From Paenibacillus sp. DMB20 (GTDB lineage: Bacteria > Bacillota > Bacilli > Paenibacillales > Paenibacillaceae): a DNA stretch of 64,000 nucleotides. The notes under the pieces are model-generated. The model had not been told where the DNA came from, searched no databases, and saw nothing but the letters and a program-made list of their open reading frames with translations. Location of the stretch: positions 97,819 through 161,818 of the forward strand of contig NZ_LAZU01000018.1 of the NCBI RefSeq assembly GCF_000987955.1, given 5' to 3'. This document shows positions 55,716 to 63,279 of the stretch, piece after piece. The stretch's first letter is position 1; the number at the start of each line of letters is the position of its first letter. The translations under genes and the position numbers were made by a program.

Positions 55716-56755
55716 ATGGCGAATACAGCAAAACTAGGGCTGCCGCTAATTGACGATTCGATGGTCGCGGACGTGTGCGTGACGAGAATGCTTTAGCGCA
55801 AGCAATTGACGCAAAGGTTGGCGTGGCGAACGGCTTGGCTATGCTTGACGCGAATGGAAAGGTACCGGCCGACCAATTAGGCGTGACTCAGCCGCCCGAT
55901 GCGTCGACAACGCAAAAGGGTATCGTCAAGCTTAACGATACCGTGACGAGTACGTCGGTATCCGAGGCGGCGACGGCAAATGCGGTAAAGACGGCGTACG
56001 ATGAAGCTCTTGCGGGAAAGCAGCTTGGAGTTGAGCAGAAAGCGAATGTGGTTGCCGCGCTCAACTCTATTGGGGTACCGGCATCCACTAGCGAATCATG
56101 GGCGCAACTGATTCCGAAGATTTCGGCGGTGATCCGTGCGACCGGGAACGCGACGGCGGCGGATGTACTGGCCGGGAAGACGGCATCGAATGCGAACGGG
56201 CCATTCACGGGCCAGATGCCTAACCGAAGTGCCGAGAACAATCATATGCCAGGGCTTGAACCGACTGTCTGGCCGGGTGATCGCTTCTTTATTCGCCCAC
56301 CGCACGGCTACTATGACGGTGCATCTTGGGTAACGGCCGCAGTTCCAGGGCTTACTGCGAATAACTTGCGGTCCGGGGTTAATGTTGCGGGTTTGATCGG
56401 AACGTTAGTCGAGGGTAGACCATTCATTAAAGGCTACGGTATGGCTGATCTGAATATCGGTGCTCTCATAATACCAATCCCTGAAGGATTCAATCCTGGC
56501 CTGATACGGATATGGCGAGATCGTGAGGGGTACCCCGACGGTTTACCTATGTGGGCAAGTATGGTGCCGAGTGATCATACAGCGAGCCCTTACATTTGGC
56601 TAAATCCTAATACCCTGCGTTGGGAGCCCGTGACTGGTTATGCTGTCTATGGTCCAAAAAACACCACCCTACCCGGTAATGCTCTTGTATATGGGGTCGG
56701 ATACGATAACGGCGTAAGGGTAGGGAATCACTATGAAATTATTGCACTTAATTAG
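55716..56755 (+). CDS. Tail fibre / receptor-binding protein (frameshifted near the start)
   Basis: The start MANTAKLGLPLIDDSMVADV follows the XkdU-like stop by one base. One missing G around 55771-55776 breaks the frame; repaired, it reads VVRDENALAQAIDAKVG. A fibre repeat (GIVKLNDTVTSTSVSEAATANAVKTAYD) follows, then LNSIGVPASTSESWAQLIPKI and AADVLAGKTASNANGPFTG. The last 110 residues (from about base 56430) differ in base composition and codon use, which suggests an exchangeable receptor-binding tip. Confidence 0.83.
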
Positions 56756-56767
56756 GAGGATGGGACC

Positions 56768-57232
56768 GTGATAAAAATCGGTATGATGATCTTCTACGAG
56801 GTCGACACCGGGCGCGTCCTGATGCATACACCCGCCCAGGAATATCCTGAACATTTCCCTGTTCGAACCGTTGAGGATACGATTAAAAATTACCCACTCT
56901 TACGTGATAGGGACAGGTCAACCTATGGCGTCCTCCAGTTGGAATATGGTCAGTACATGGAAGATTTTATGGAGGCCTCTTCTTTTCAAGTAGACCCTAA
57001 GACCAAAAAGCTATTGTTTACTTATCGAGACCCTAATAACCCCGAAGTACCGCCACCAACACTTCAACCGCTTTCGGAACAAGTTGCGCAATTAAAGGCG
57101 CAACTATCCGAAGCGCAGGCGGCCGCCATCGAATTACATGAAAGCCAAGCGGCACAGGACGCTAAGATTGCGGAAGCTAACAGCGCAACACTTGAATTAT
57201 ACGAAATGCTTGCGGGAGGAGTTGGAGCGTAA
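56768..57232 (+). CDS. Hypothetical protein of the fibre cassette (154 aa)
   Basis: The N-terminal two thirds (IFYEVDTGRVLMHTPAQEYPE, RSTYGVLQLEYGQYMEDFMEASSFQVDP) resemble proteins placed after fibres in PBSX-like modules. A coiled coil follows (LSEQVAQLKAQLSEAQAAAIELHESQAAQDAKI). The GTG at 56768 follows TTAGGAGGATG. Its first part shares the atypical composition of the fibre tip, so both may have been acquired together. Confidence 0.6.
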   Translation: MIKIGMMIFYEVDTGRVLMHTPAQEYPEHFPVRTVEDTIKNYPLLRDRDRSTYGVLQLEYGQYMEDFMEASSFQVDPKTKKLLFTYRDPNNPEVPPPTLQPLSEQVAQLKAQLSEAQAAAIELHESQAAQDAKIAEANSATLELYEMLAGGVGA

Positions 57233-57399
57233 TGGCAACGATCGAGGTTAAATTTATTCACCGCGTTTACGCTAACGTTATCATCGACGCTATGCGGACA
57301 TTTGCGAGTGTTCCCGAAAAGGACAAAGAGCCTGTTAGACTAGCGTTACATGAAAAAGGCTACGAAATCAACGAGAGCGGAGACGCCGTTCAGATTTAA
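57232..57399 (+). CDS. CD1375-like small protein (55 aa)
   Basis: A 55-residue protein (TIEVKFIHRVYANVIIDAMRTFASVPEKDKEPVRLALHEKGYEI) that matches the CD1375-like pattern found between fibre and holin genes in Firmicutes phages. It overlaps the previous stop by one base (TAATG). Function unknown. Confidence 0.65.
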   Translation: MATIEVKFIHRVYANVIIDAMRTFASVPEKDKEPVRLALHEKGYEINESGDAVQI

Positions 57400-57417
57400 C
57401 GCAAGGGAGGCCGCTAT

Positions 57418-57624
57418 ATGGCGGAAATGGATCTAGTTAAATACTTCATAACGCAGGGGCCATTCGCAGTCGGATTCGTTTGGCTCCTTATTTACGTCAT
57501 GAAGACGAATAAGGAACGCGAGGGGCGGCTACAGGACCTTCTCGATAAATTTAGCGATAAATATGACGTAATTATAACGGAACTTCGCGATATTAAAGAC
57601 CGGTTTCCCGGCGGAAAGGAATGA
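57418..57624 (+). CDS. BhlA/UviB-like holin
   Basis: A 68-residue protein with one membrane helix (GPFAVGFVWLLIYVM) and a charged helical tail (NKEREGRLQDLLDKFSDKYDVIITELRDIK), the BhlA/UviB form. Such proteins permeabilise the membrane for endolysin release or aid bacteriocin release. It overlaps the amidase gene by 4 bases. Confidence 0.85.
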   Translation: MAEMDLVKYFITQGPFAVGFVWLLIYVMKTNKEREGRLQDLLDKFSDKYDVIITELRDIKDRFPGGKE

Positions 57625-58319
57625 GGCAAATGAATTATCGTAAGGACCATATACCGAAATCAACCGCATGTAACCGGCGGCCAGGTTACGCGATGAACGC
57701 GTCCACGATTACGATTCACAATACGGGGAATCCGAAATCATCAGCGGCCGGCGAACGCGCGTGGCTGACGAATCCGACGAATACGCGCCAGGCTTCGTTT
57801 CACATCGGCGTGGATGAGCGCGAGGCCGTCGAATGTATACCGTTGAATGAAAACGCATGGCACGCCGGCGACGGTAGCGGGAGCACTAGCGGAAACCGCA
57901 CGTCGATTGGCGTTGAAATATGCGAGAGTGGCAATTATGCCAAGACGCTCGATAACGCGGTCGAACTGGTTGCGCAAATGTTAAAAGAGCGCGGATGGGG
58001 CGTCGACCGATTGCGCCGGCATTACGACTGGTCCGGTAAAATATGTCCGCGCCTAATGTACGATGGCGGCGCCTGGACCGGTTGGTTCGCGTTCAAAGCG
58101 CGGGTTGCTGCGAAATTAAATGAAGGAAAGGCGGACGAACCCGAGATGAAGCACGAAAAAGCAGCGGTTAAGGTGGACGGTAAGCCGGCGAAAGATGGCG
58201 TTATTATCGACGGATCGGTGTACGTTCCTTTGCGCGACATAAGCGAACGGATTGGCGCATCGATTACGTGGGACAACAAGGCGAAACTGGCGACGATTAC
58301 TACGAAGGAGGCGAAGTAA
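57621..58319 (+). CDS. N-acetylmuramoyl-L-alanine amidase (endolysin)
   Basis: A 232-residue cell-wall hydrolase. The Amidase_2 domain (residues about 5-150) has STITIHNTGNP (zinc His), WHAGDGSGSTSGNRTSIGVEICES and RHYDWSGKICPRLM (second His and Cys ligands region). The C-terminal module (VKVDGKPAKDGVIIDGSVYVPLRDISERIGASITWDNKAKLATI) is a copper-amine-oxidase-N-like domain, common in Paenibacillus wall proteins. It cleaves peptidoglycan at lysis. Confidence 0.92.
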   Translation: MRQMNYRKDHIPKSTACNRRPGYAMNASTITIHNTGNPKSSAAGERAWLTNPTNTRQASFHIGVDEREAVECIPLNENAWHAGDGSGSTSGNRTSIGVEICESGNYAKTLDNAVELVAQMLKERGWGVDRLRRHYDWSGKICPRLMYDGGAWTGWFAFKARVAAKLNEGKADEPEMKHEKAAVKVDGKPAKDGVIIDGSVYVPLRDISERIGASITWDNKAKLATITTKEAK

Positions 58320-58320
58320 T

Positions 58321-58582
58321 ATGAACGGAAACAAAATCGATTGGAAACGGAAATTGTCTTCGCGGAAGTTTTTGGGCGTTGTTGGCTGCGCTGGCTACGA
58401 GCGTACTGGCGGCCGGAGGTGCTGGCGAGAATGTAACGCTGCAAGTAACGGGCGTTATCGGGGCGGTTGGCGCGTGCGTTGCGTACATGCTGGCGGAGGG
58501 TGTAGCTGACGCAGGGAGCATAGCGAACGGAGATGCGGACTCAGCGGACGTAGGCAAAACGAAGAAGGATAGCGAGGAATAA
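58321..58582 (+). CDS. Second holin-like protein (frameshifted)
   Basis: An approximately 86-residue protein starting just after the amidase stop. With one T fewer in the run 58369-58373 it reads SSRKFWALLAALATSVLAAGGAG, then VTGVIGAVGACVAYMLAEGVADA, two membrane helices, and an Asp/Lys-rich end. The form fits small phage holins. Two holin-like proteins flanking the amidase are common in these modules. Confidence 0.72.
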
Positions 58583-58633
58583 AAAATAGCGCTTACTTGC
58601 GGAGTTAAATCCGTGGGTGAGCGCTTTTGCGTT

Positions 58634-59326
58634 TTATTCTGTCTGCCCAGCCTTTAGAGCGCTTTTCTGCTTACTTAGCTCAATTATAGCTTGCATTTTT
58701 TGCTCCCTTTCATGTCTATTGACATACCATTCCTTAAGGAGAGTTTCAATTAGATCGATTAAGAGCTGAGCTTCTCCTGGATGGACATCAATCATGCAGT
58801 TGATATCTTTCTGCATATGCGCTCCAATATTGCCTATTGAACGAACAGCATCTATCGCTTCCCAAGTCAGTTGGTCCACTTTATCCTGAATAGCATTGAT
58901 TTCTTCATAAAGGCTCTTTTTGTTTATACTCCAAAAGTTACGTATCATTCCTTGAAGGCATCTTCTAGCTAGTGTGGCAGAGGCTTTTGGGCTTAACTCT
59001 TTTATTAGACATGCCTCATTGTAATCCGCAATAATTGGCTGCGGTATGTAGTCAGGAAATACTTTTATGTTGGCGCTGGGCACAAGATTCCACATAAAAA
59101 GGGCTTCTCCTGTCGGTGCATAATAACCATAATGTTCTAGTGTAGCGTCGTAGAGAGAAGCTGTTAAGGTATATTTATTACAGTTAACGTTTGGACAAAC
59201 GATATACTGAATTTCAAATTGCTTTGCTAAACCGCCGCTTTCGATGCGTAAGTTGACATAATCAACAATACGATCGGAATCAGTAATGGTAGTGTCTCGA
59301 TTACAATGAGGACAAGTATAATTCAT
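58634..59326 (-). CDS. DUF4145-like protein with N-terminal zinc ribbon
   Basis: A 230-residue protein facing the late genes. The N-terminal YTCPHCNRDTTI and CPNVNCNKYTLT form a four-Cys zinc-ribbon-like site. The DUF4145 core (ASATLARRCLQGMIRNFW, AIDAVRSIGNIGAHMQKD) is HEPN-like and occurs alone or fused in defence systems. It lies between the lysis genes and attR, a spot often holding anti-phage or conversion genes. No partner gene is adjacent, so its role is inferred only. Confidence 0.75.
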   Translation of the reverse strand: MNYTCPHCNRDTTITDSDRIVDYVNLRIESGGLAKQFEIQYIVCPNVNCNKYTLTASLYDATLEHYGYYAPTGEALFMWNLVPSANIKVFPDYIPQPIIADYNEACLIKELSPKASATLARRCLQGMIRNFWSINKKSLYEEINAIQDKVDQLTWEAIDAVRSIGNIGAHMQKDINCMIDVHPGEAQLLIDLIETLLKEWYVNRHEREQKMQAIIELSKQKSALKAGQTE

Positions 59327-59410
59327 ATGACCCTCCGGAAAATATTAGTTTATTTTTGTATAATTATAGCATTATTGATAAGATGAATGTATATTATGAA
59401 TGGATTTAGG

Positions 59411-59457
59411 CGCAGCTTTAGCGGATACATGTCCGTTAGGGCTGCGTTTTTTTTTTT
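59411..59457 (+). terminator. Terminator near the right prophage end
   Basis: CGCAGC pairs with GCTGCG, with an inner AGCGGA/TCCGTT stem, followed by eleven T residues. Confidence 0.75.
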
Positions 59458-59581
59458 GCGTTTTCTAAGCAAGGGTGCGCGGGTTCAATCGCCGTAACCA
59501 ACGCGTTGAAAATACTGATTTATCGCCGATTCCCCGTGCTAAAACGGCTGAAATTTTTAGCAGGGGTGCGCGCTCAAAGTA

Positions 59582-59611
59582 TTGCAAGGGTGCGCGGCTA
59601 TGTCGTATAAT
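59582..59611 (+). promoter_or_regulatory. Phage-borne promoter driving the rebuilt tRNA-Pro
   Basis: TTGCAA and TATAAT are 18 bases apart, about 100 bases before the tRNA. The spacer begins GGGTGCGCGGCTAT, close to the promoter at the other junction (17952-17981). It lies inside the prophage, upstream of the core, so the phage supplies it. Confidence 0.72.
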
Positions 59612-59648
59612 ATCCTCGAATACGATATTGGATGGCGCAAAAATAGCG

Positions 59649-59667
59649 GATGGGCTTCCGTACAATG
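59649..59667 (+). repeat. Right attP arm repeat (candidate integrase arm site)
   Basis: GATGGGCTTCCGTACAATG, a near copy of 18161-18180, placed about 40 bases before the core. Confidence 0.6.
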
Positions 59668-59706
59668 GCCGAAAATCCCCGTTATTATGCGGTTTTCCAG
59701 CGGGTT

Positions 59707-59751
59707 CAGTGTCGGGGTATGGCGCAGTCTGGTAGCGCGCACCCTTGGGGT
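59707..59751 (+). repeat. attR core
   Basis: Identical over 45 bases to 18065-18109. Here the repeat continues into the host 3-prime half of the tRNA, giving a complete gene. Confidence 0.95.
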
Positions 59752-59789
59752 GGGTGAGGTCGCAGGTTCAAATCCTGTTACTCCGACCA
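59713..59789 (+). tRNA. tRNA-Pro (anticodon GGG)
   Basis: A full cloverleaf: acceptor CGGGGTA/TACTCCG, D stem GCGC/GCGC, anticodon stem CACCC/GGGTG with loop TTGGGGT (anticodon GGG, reading CCC and CCU), T arm GCAGG-TTCAAAT-CCTGT, discriminator A and encoded CCA. It is 77 bases long. Its 5-prime half comes from the prophage core and the 3-prime half from the chromosome, so the gene stays functional in the lysogen. Confidence 0.95.
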
Positions 59790-59970
59790 GCACAAGATCT
59801 AACCATCCAATGGTTTTTTCGCAATACATAATGAGGCTGGACGCAAGGTTTTATGACCACTTTCCCTTGTTTTTTTGACAAACACGGAAGAGTGGTTTTT
59901 TGCTGGACGTCTCTTGATTCCCATCAAGGTTTCGGTCAAAACATCTTCAGCTTTTGGTAGAACAAATAAC

Positions 59971-59999
59971 TTGCCTTCGCCCGGTAGTTGTGTTAAAAT
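59971..59999 (+). promoter_or_regulatory. Probable promoter of rplS
   Basis: TTGCCT and TAAAAT are 17 bases apart, about 100 bases before the rplS start. It gives rplS its own promoter now that it is separated from trmD. Confidence 0.55.
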
Positions 60000-60017
60000 T
60001 TCTTTTGTTGTGAATAC

Positions 60018-60090
60018 GGTGGTCCGCTGCGGATAATGATGGAAAACAAGAGGTTTTTCCGGAAGAGGCAAGAACGCCTGTGTGAGAGGA
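60018..60090 (+). ncRNA. Possible L19 (rplS) leader
   Basis: The rplS 5-prime region carries GGTGGTCCGCTGCGG and, near the ribosome binding site, AACGCCTGTGTGAGAGGAGG. This resembles the ribosomal protein L19 leader of Firmicutes, an autoregulatory structure. The match is from memory of the consensus and needs a covariance model search. Confidence 0.5.
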
Positions 60091-60101
60091 GGGAGTCCTA
60101 G

Positions 60102-60446
60102 ATGAATATCGTACAAGCGATTACTCAAGAACAGCTTCGCAAGGATATTCCGAGCTTTCGTCCTGGCGACACTTTGAAAGTGCACGTTAAGGTTATCGAG
60201 GGATCTCGTGAGCGTATCCAGTTGTTCGAAGGTGTTGTAATTAAACGTCGCGGTGGCGGAATCAGTGAGACTTTTACCGTTCGTAAAATGTCCTACGGTG
60301 TTGGTGTGGAAAGAACTTTCCCAATCAACTCGCCTAAAATCGAGAAAATCGAAGTGGCTCGCCGTGGTAAAGTGCGTCGTGCGAAGCTTTATTATCTTCG
60401 TGAACTGCGCGGTAAAGCAGCGAGAATTAAAGAAATTCGTCGTTAA
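60102..60446 (+). CDS. rplS: 50S ribosomal protein L19
   Basis: L19 sits at the 30S-50S interface and contacts rRNA of both subunits. The 114-residue product contains [55 protein letters not shown] and [15 protein letters not shown], all family-standard. The ATG follows AGGAGG. In most Firmicutes it directly follows trmD; here a 58-kb interval intervenes. Confidence 0.97.
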   Translation: MNIVQAITQEQLRKDIPSFRPGDTLKVHVKVIEGSRERIQLFEGVVIKRRGGGISETFTVRKMSYGVGVERTFPINSPKIEKIEVARRGKVRRAKLYYLRELRGKAARIKEIRR

Positions 60447-60458
60447 TCAACTGACGGT

Positions 60459-60493
60459 AAAAGGGGCTTGTGCGCATATACAAGCCCCTTTTG
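60459..60493 (+). terminator. Rho-independent terminator after rplS
   Basis: AAAAGGGGCTTG pairs perfectly with CAAGCCCCTTTT around a 10-base loop. Confidence 0.9.
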
Positions 60494-60549
60494 TATATCC
60501 AAAAAAACGATAAAAGCAGGACATATCACAGGAGAGAGGACGGTGAATT

Positions 60550-61167
60550 ATGCAGCAGGATACTCATCAGGAGGCAGTCGATCCGGTAGAAGCTGAAAAA
60601 CCGGCCAAGAAGAAAAAGAACGAGTTGGTTGAATGGCTGAAAGCCCTTCTTATTGCATTAATTCTCGTGGTTCTCATTCGCTGGCTTCTCTTTAAACCGT
60701 TTATCGTACAAGGCCCGTCCATGCAGCCTAATTTCGTGACGGGGCAGAAGCTTATCGTCAACGAGATTTTATACGATATCCGCAAACCGCAGCGCGGAGA
60801 GGTTGTCGTATTCCACGTGCCTTCCGAGGGAAGGGACTTTATCAAGCGCGTTATAGCCGTAGCGGGCGACACCGTCCAGGTTGAGGGCGATAAAGTGATC
60901 GTGAACGGGGAACCTGTGAACGAAACCTACATACAGAAAGCCGTCGATGAAGCACATGCCGATGACAGACTGTACAATAACACCAATTTCCCGAACGCTC
61001 AAGTTCCGGACGGCAAGGTGCCCGAAGGGCATGTTTTCGTGCTCGGAGATAACCGTTCCAACAGCACGGACAGCCGGATGATCGGCTATGTTCCGCTGGA
61101 GGATATCGTCGGACGGGCGGACCTCATATTCTGGCCGCTGAAGGACATTGGTTTGATTGATCACTAG
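60550..61167 (+). CDS. lepB: Signal peptidase I
   Basis: A 205-residue membrane protease that removes signal peptides outside the membrane. A charged N-terminus leads to one membrane helix ([15 protein letters not shown]), then the catalytic Ser in GPSMQPN (residue about 58), the catalytic Lys in [13 protein letters not shown], and the conserved [12 protein letters not shown] single N-terminal helix is the Gram-positive form. It starts 8-9 bases after GGAGAGGACG. Confidence 0.95.
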   Translation: MQQDTHQEAVDPVEAEKPAKKKKNELVEWLKALLIALILVVLIRWLLFKPFIVQGPSMQPNFVTGQKLIVNEILYDIRKPQRGEVVVFHVPSEGRDFIKRVIAVAGDTVQVEGDKVIVNGEPVNETYIQKAVDEAHADDRLYNNTNFPNAQVPDGKVPEGHVFVLGDNRSNSTDSRMIGYVPLEDIVGRADLIFWPLKDIGLIDH

Positions 61168-61217
61168 CGGGGAATAACAGAAATAACGAAAGCTTGCAAT
61201 TTAGTGAGGTGACGACG

Positions 61218-62084
61218 TTGACGATACAATGGTTTCCGGGACATATGACAAAAGCACGCCGTCAAATACAGGAGAAGCTAAAGCTGATCGATGCGGTCAT
61301 TGAGTTGATCGATGCCAGATTGCCGCTCTCAAGCCGCAATCCGATGATCGATGATATCCTTCAGGGAAAGCCGCGCCTGATTATCATGAACAAGGCGGAT
61401 TTGGCCGATCCCGAGGTAACGCGCCAGTGGCTGGCTTATTTTAAGGAGCAGGGGCATCCTGCCTTTCCTGTAGACGCCTCGACGGGTACGGGAGTTAAAG
61501 ATATTCCGGCCCAAGTGAAGCTTCTGCTGAAGGAGAAAATCGACAAGCAAATTGCCAAGGGCATGAATCCTCGTGCCATGCGCGTGCTTATCGTAGGTAT
61601 ACCTAACGTGGGAAAATCCACGCTCATTAACCGTTTGGCGGGCCGCAACATTGCGGCAACGGGAGATCGCCCGGGGGTCACCAAGGGACAGCAGTGGATC
61701 AAGGTCACGGGCGGCGAAATGGAGCTGCTGGATACGCCTGGCATCCTATGGCCCAAGTTTGAGGACCAGAACGTGGGCTACCGTCTTGCCGTAACCGGAG
61801 CGATTAAAGAAGAAATATTGAACGTTGAGGATATTGCTTTTTTTGCCGTGAAATATTTCTCCCAGTATTACTGGGAAGCGATGAGTGAGCGTTTTGACCT
61901 GAAGGAACGTCCGACGGATTATGAAAATCCGGACGAAATCGTCGCCGTCATGGAAGACATCGGCCGCAAGCGCGGCTGTATCGTGAGCGGCGGGCGCGTA
62001 GATTTGGAGAAAGCGTCCGGTATTTTTTTGCGCGAGCTTCGTGCCGGGAAGATGGGCCGCTTCTCGATGGAAGCGCCGTATTGA
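61218..62084 (+). CDS. rbgA: Ribosome biogenesis GTPase RbgA (YlqF)
   Basis: A circularly permuted GTPase needed for late 50S assembly (L16 incorporation). The G4 motif NKAD (residues about 60) precedes G1 GIPNVGKST and G3 DTPG, the order typical of this family. N-terminal [15 protein letters not shown] is the YlqF signature. The TTG at 61218 is chosen because it gives this N-terminus and follows GAGGTGACG. Confidence 0.95.
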   Translation: MTIQWFPGHMTKARRQIQEKLKLIDAVIELIDARLPLSSRNPMIDDILQGKPRLIIMNKADLADPEVTRQWLAYFKEQGHPAFPVDASTGTGVKDIPAQVKLLLKEKIDKQIAKGMNPRAMRVLIVGIPNVGKSTLINRLAGRNIAATGDRPGVTKGQQWIKVTGGEMELLDTPGILWPKFEDQNVGYRLAVTGAIKEEILNVEDIAFFAVKYFSQYYWEAMSERFDLKERPTDYENPDEIVAVMEDIGRKRGCIVSGGRVDLEKASGIFLRELRAGKMGRFSMEAPY

Positions 62085-62151
62085 CCCCATGGGCCGTAAC
62101 GTTGGCATAGCGTTGCCTGTCCGGTAAAGAACTATATGGAATTGAAATGAG

Positions 62152-62192
62152 CAACCGTCTCCGGTCTATTGCCGGAAAGACGGTTGTTTTTC
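62152..62192 (+). terminator. Rho-independent terminator after rbgA
   Basis: CAACCGTCT pairs with AGACGGTTG, with an inner CCGG/CCGG stem, then TTTTTCTTTT. Confidence 0.88.
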
Positions 62193-62585
62193 TTTTGTTT
62201 TGGGAAGAAGAGTCAAAACAATAGGCTCGATTTGGTTATTCCAGACCGGGAAAGGATTTTTGCGGTTTCATTATCCGAGCTCTCCCGTGGATTACCTTTA
62301 GATGGCTGAATATAGAGTGATAGTATATGGCATAGAAGGCACGTTTATCCCGAACGGCAGCATGTTGTTATCCCCAAGGCTGGCGAGGAGGCAGGTAGCC
62401 TTATCCCATATACTTCTAGAACCTTCATGAAAGGTCCAATAAAGGATGACGCCCTCCTGAAAGGTATGTTAATCTAGTAGAGTCATGTTATCATTTTATT
62501 TGCGATAGATTAATATACGGGATGGGTTTGCTGTACAACGAGTCTAGGCAAAGCCTTGCGTTACGGGGATCGAGGAGTATTTCAT
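62193..62585 (+). other. Non-coding stretch before rnhB
   Basis: No gene is seen. Short repeats of the form CCTTCATGAAAGGT and CCTCCTGAAAGGT (62422-62466) lie in the middle, of unknown meaning. Confidence 0.4.
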
Positions 62586-63203
62586 ATGACGGATTTATTA
62601 ATGTACGAACGGGAATACGGAGAGCGTTACATACATATTGCAGGCATCGACGAGGTTGGGCGCGGCTGCCTGTTCGGGGATGTGGTGGCTGCGGCGGTAA
62701 TACTGCCGCAAGGCTTGGTCATTGAAGGAATTAACGATTCCAAAAAGCTGAGCGCCAAGAAGCGGGATGCCTTATACGATCTTATTATGGAAAAAGCGCT
62801 TGCCGTAGGCGTTGGACAAGTGGATGCGGCAGAAATTGACCGGATCAACATCAAGCAGGCCGCCCGGCTGGCGATGAAGATGGCGCTTGAACGGCTGGCG
62901 GTGACCCCGCAATTTTTGCTGGTGGATGCCGAAAAGGTGGATTGCGATATTCCGCAGCTGGCTATTATTAAAGGGGATGCGAACAGCCAGTCCATCGCCG
63001 CCGCTTCGATCGTCGCCAAAGTGACCCGCGACCGGTTATGCGAAGGGACATGGGAAGCCCGCTATCCCGAATACGGGATCGCCGTACATAAAGGTTATGC
63101 GACCAAATACCACCGGGAACAGCTGTTGATTCATGGACCTAGCGCCATGCACCGGAAAAGCTTTCTGAAAAATATGGAGGCAGAGCAGCTGTCCCTGTTC
63201 TAG
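62586..63203 (+). CDS. rnhB: Ribonuclease HII
   Basis: Removes ribonucleotides from DNA-RNA hybrids. Catalytic acidic residues lie in AGIDEVGRGCL (Asp, Glu), LLVDAEKVD and the later DANSQSIAAASIVAKVTRD region; GINDSKKLS is also typical. The product is 205 residues from the ATG at 62586, which follows a GAGGAG site; upstream in-frame starts lack one. It is part of the conserved rbgA-rnhB order. Confidence 0.94.
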   Translation: MTDLLMYEREYGERYIHIAGIDEVGRGCLFGDVVAAAVILPQGLVIEGINDSKKLSAKKRDALYDLIMEKALAVGVGQVDAAEIDRINIKQAARLAMKMALERLAVTPQFLLVDAEKVDCDIPQLAIIKGDANSQSIAAASIVAKVTRDRLCEGTWEARYPEYGIAVHKGYATKYHREQLLIHGPSAMHRKSFLKNMEAEQLSLF

Positions 63204-63210
63204 TTTCATT

Positions 63211-63239
63211 GCAGCCCGCCTTGAGAAAAGGCGGGCTGC
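63211..63239 (+). terminator. Hairpin after rnhB
   Basis: GCAGCCCGCCTT pairs with AAGGCGGGCTGC in a perfect 12-bp stem with a five-base loop. No T-run follows, so it may be a weak terminator or mRNA stabiliser. Confidence 0.45.
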
Positions 63240-63279
63240 TGCCGATATATAAGGAAAAAGGACGTTTGGAGGACAAAGC

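Larger units (their letters stand above)
18065..59751 (+). mobile_element. Contractile-tailed prophage integrated in tRNA-Pro(GGG)
   Basis: Bounded by 45-bp identical direct repeats (18065-18109 and 59707-59751) that equal the 5-prime half of tRNA-Pro plus six upstream bases. Between them are tyrosine recombinases at the left end, lysogeny control, early genes, and a full late module from terminase to holin and amidase. Sheath, tube, LysM baseplate and J-like proteins indicate a myovirus morphology related to PBSX-like elements. No structural module is obviously missing; the many frameshifts are homopolymer-type, so the element may be functional. Confidence 0.95.

Noticed and set aside
55000..58600. 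Phage-tail-like bacteriocin (tailocin) instead of a prophage
   Set aside because: Terminase, portal, scaffold, capsid and integrase genes are all present, so the element encodes a full virion.
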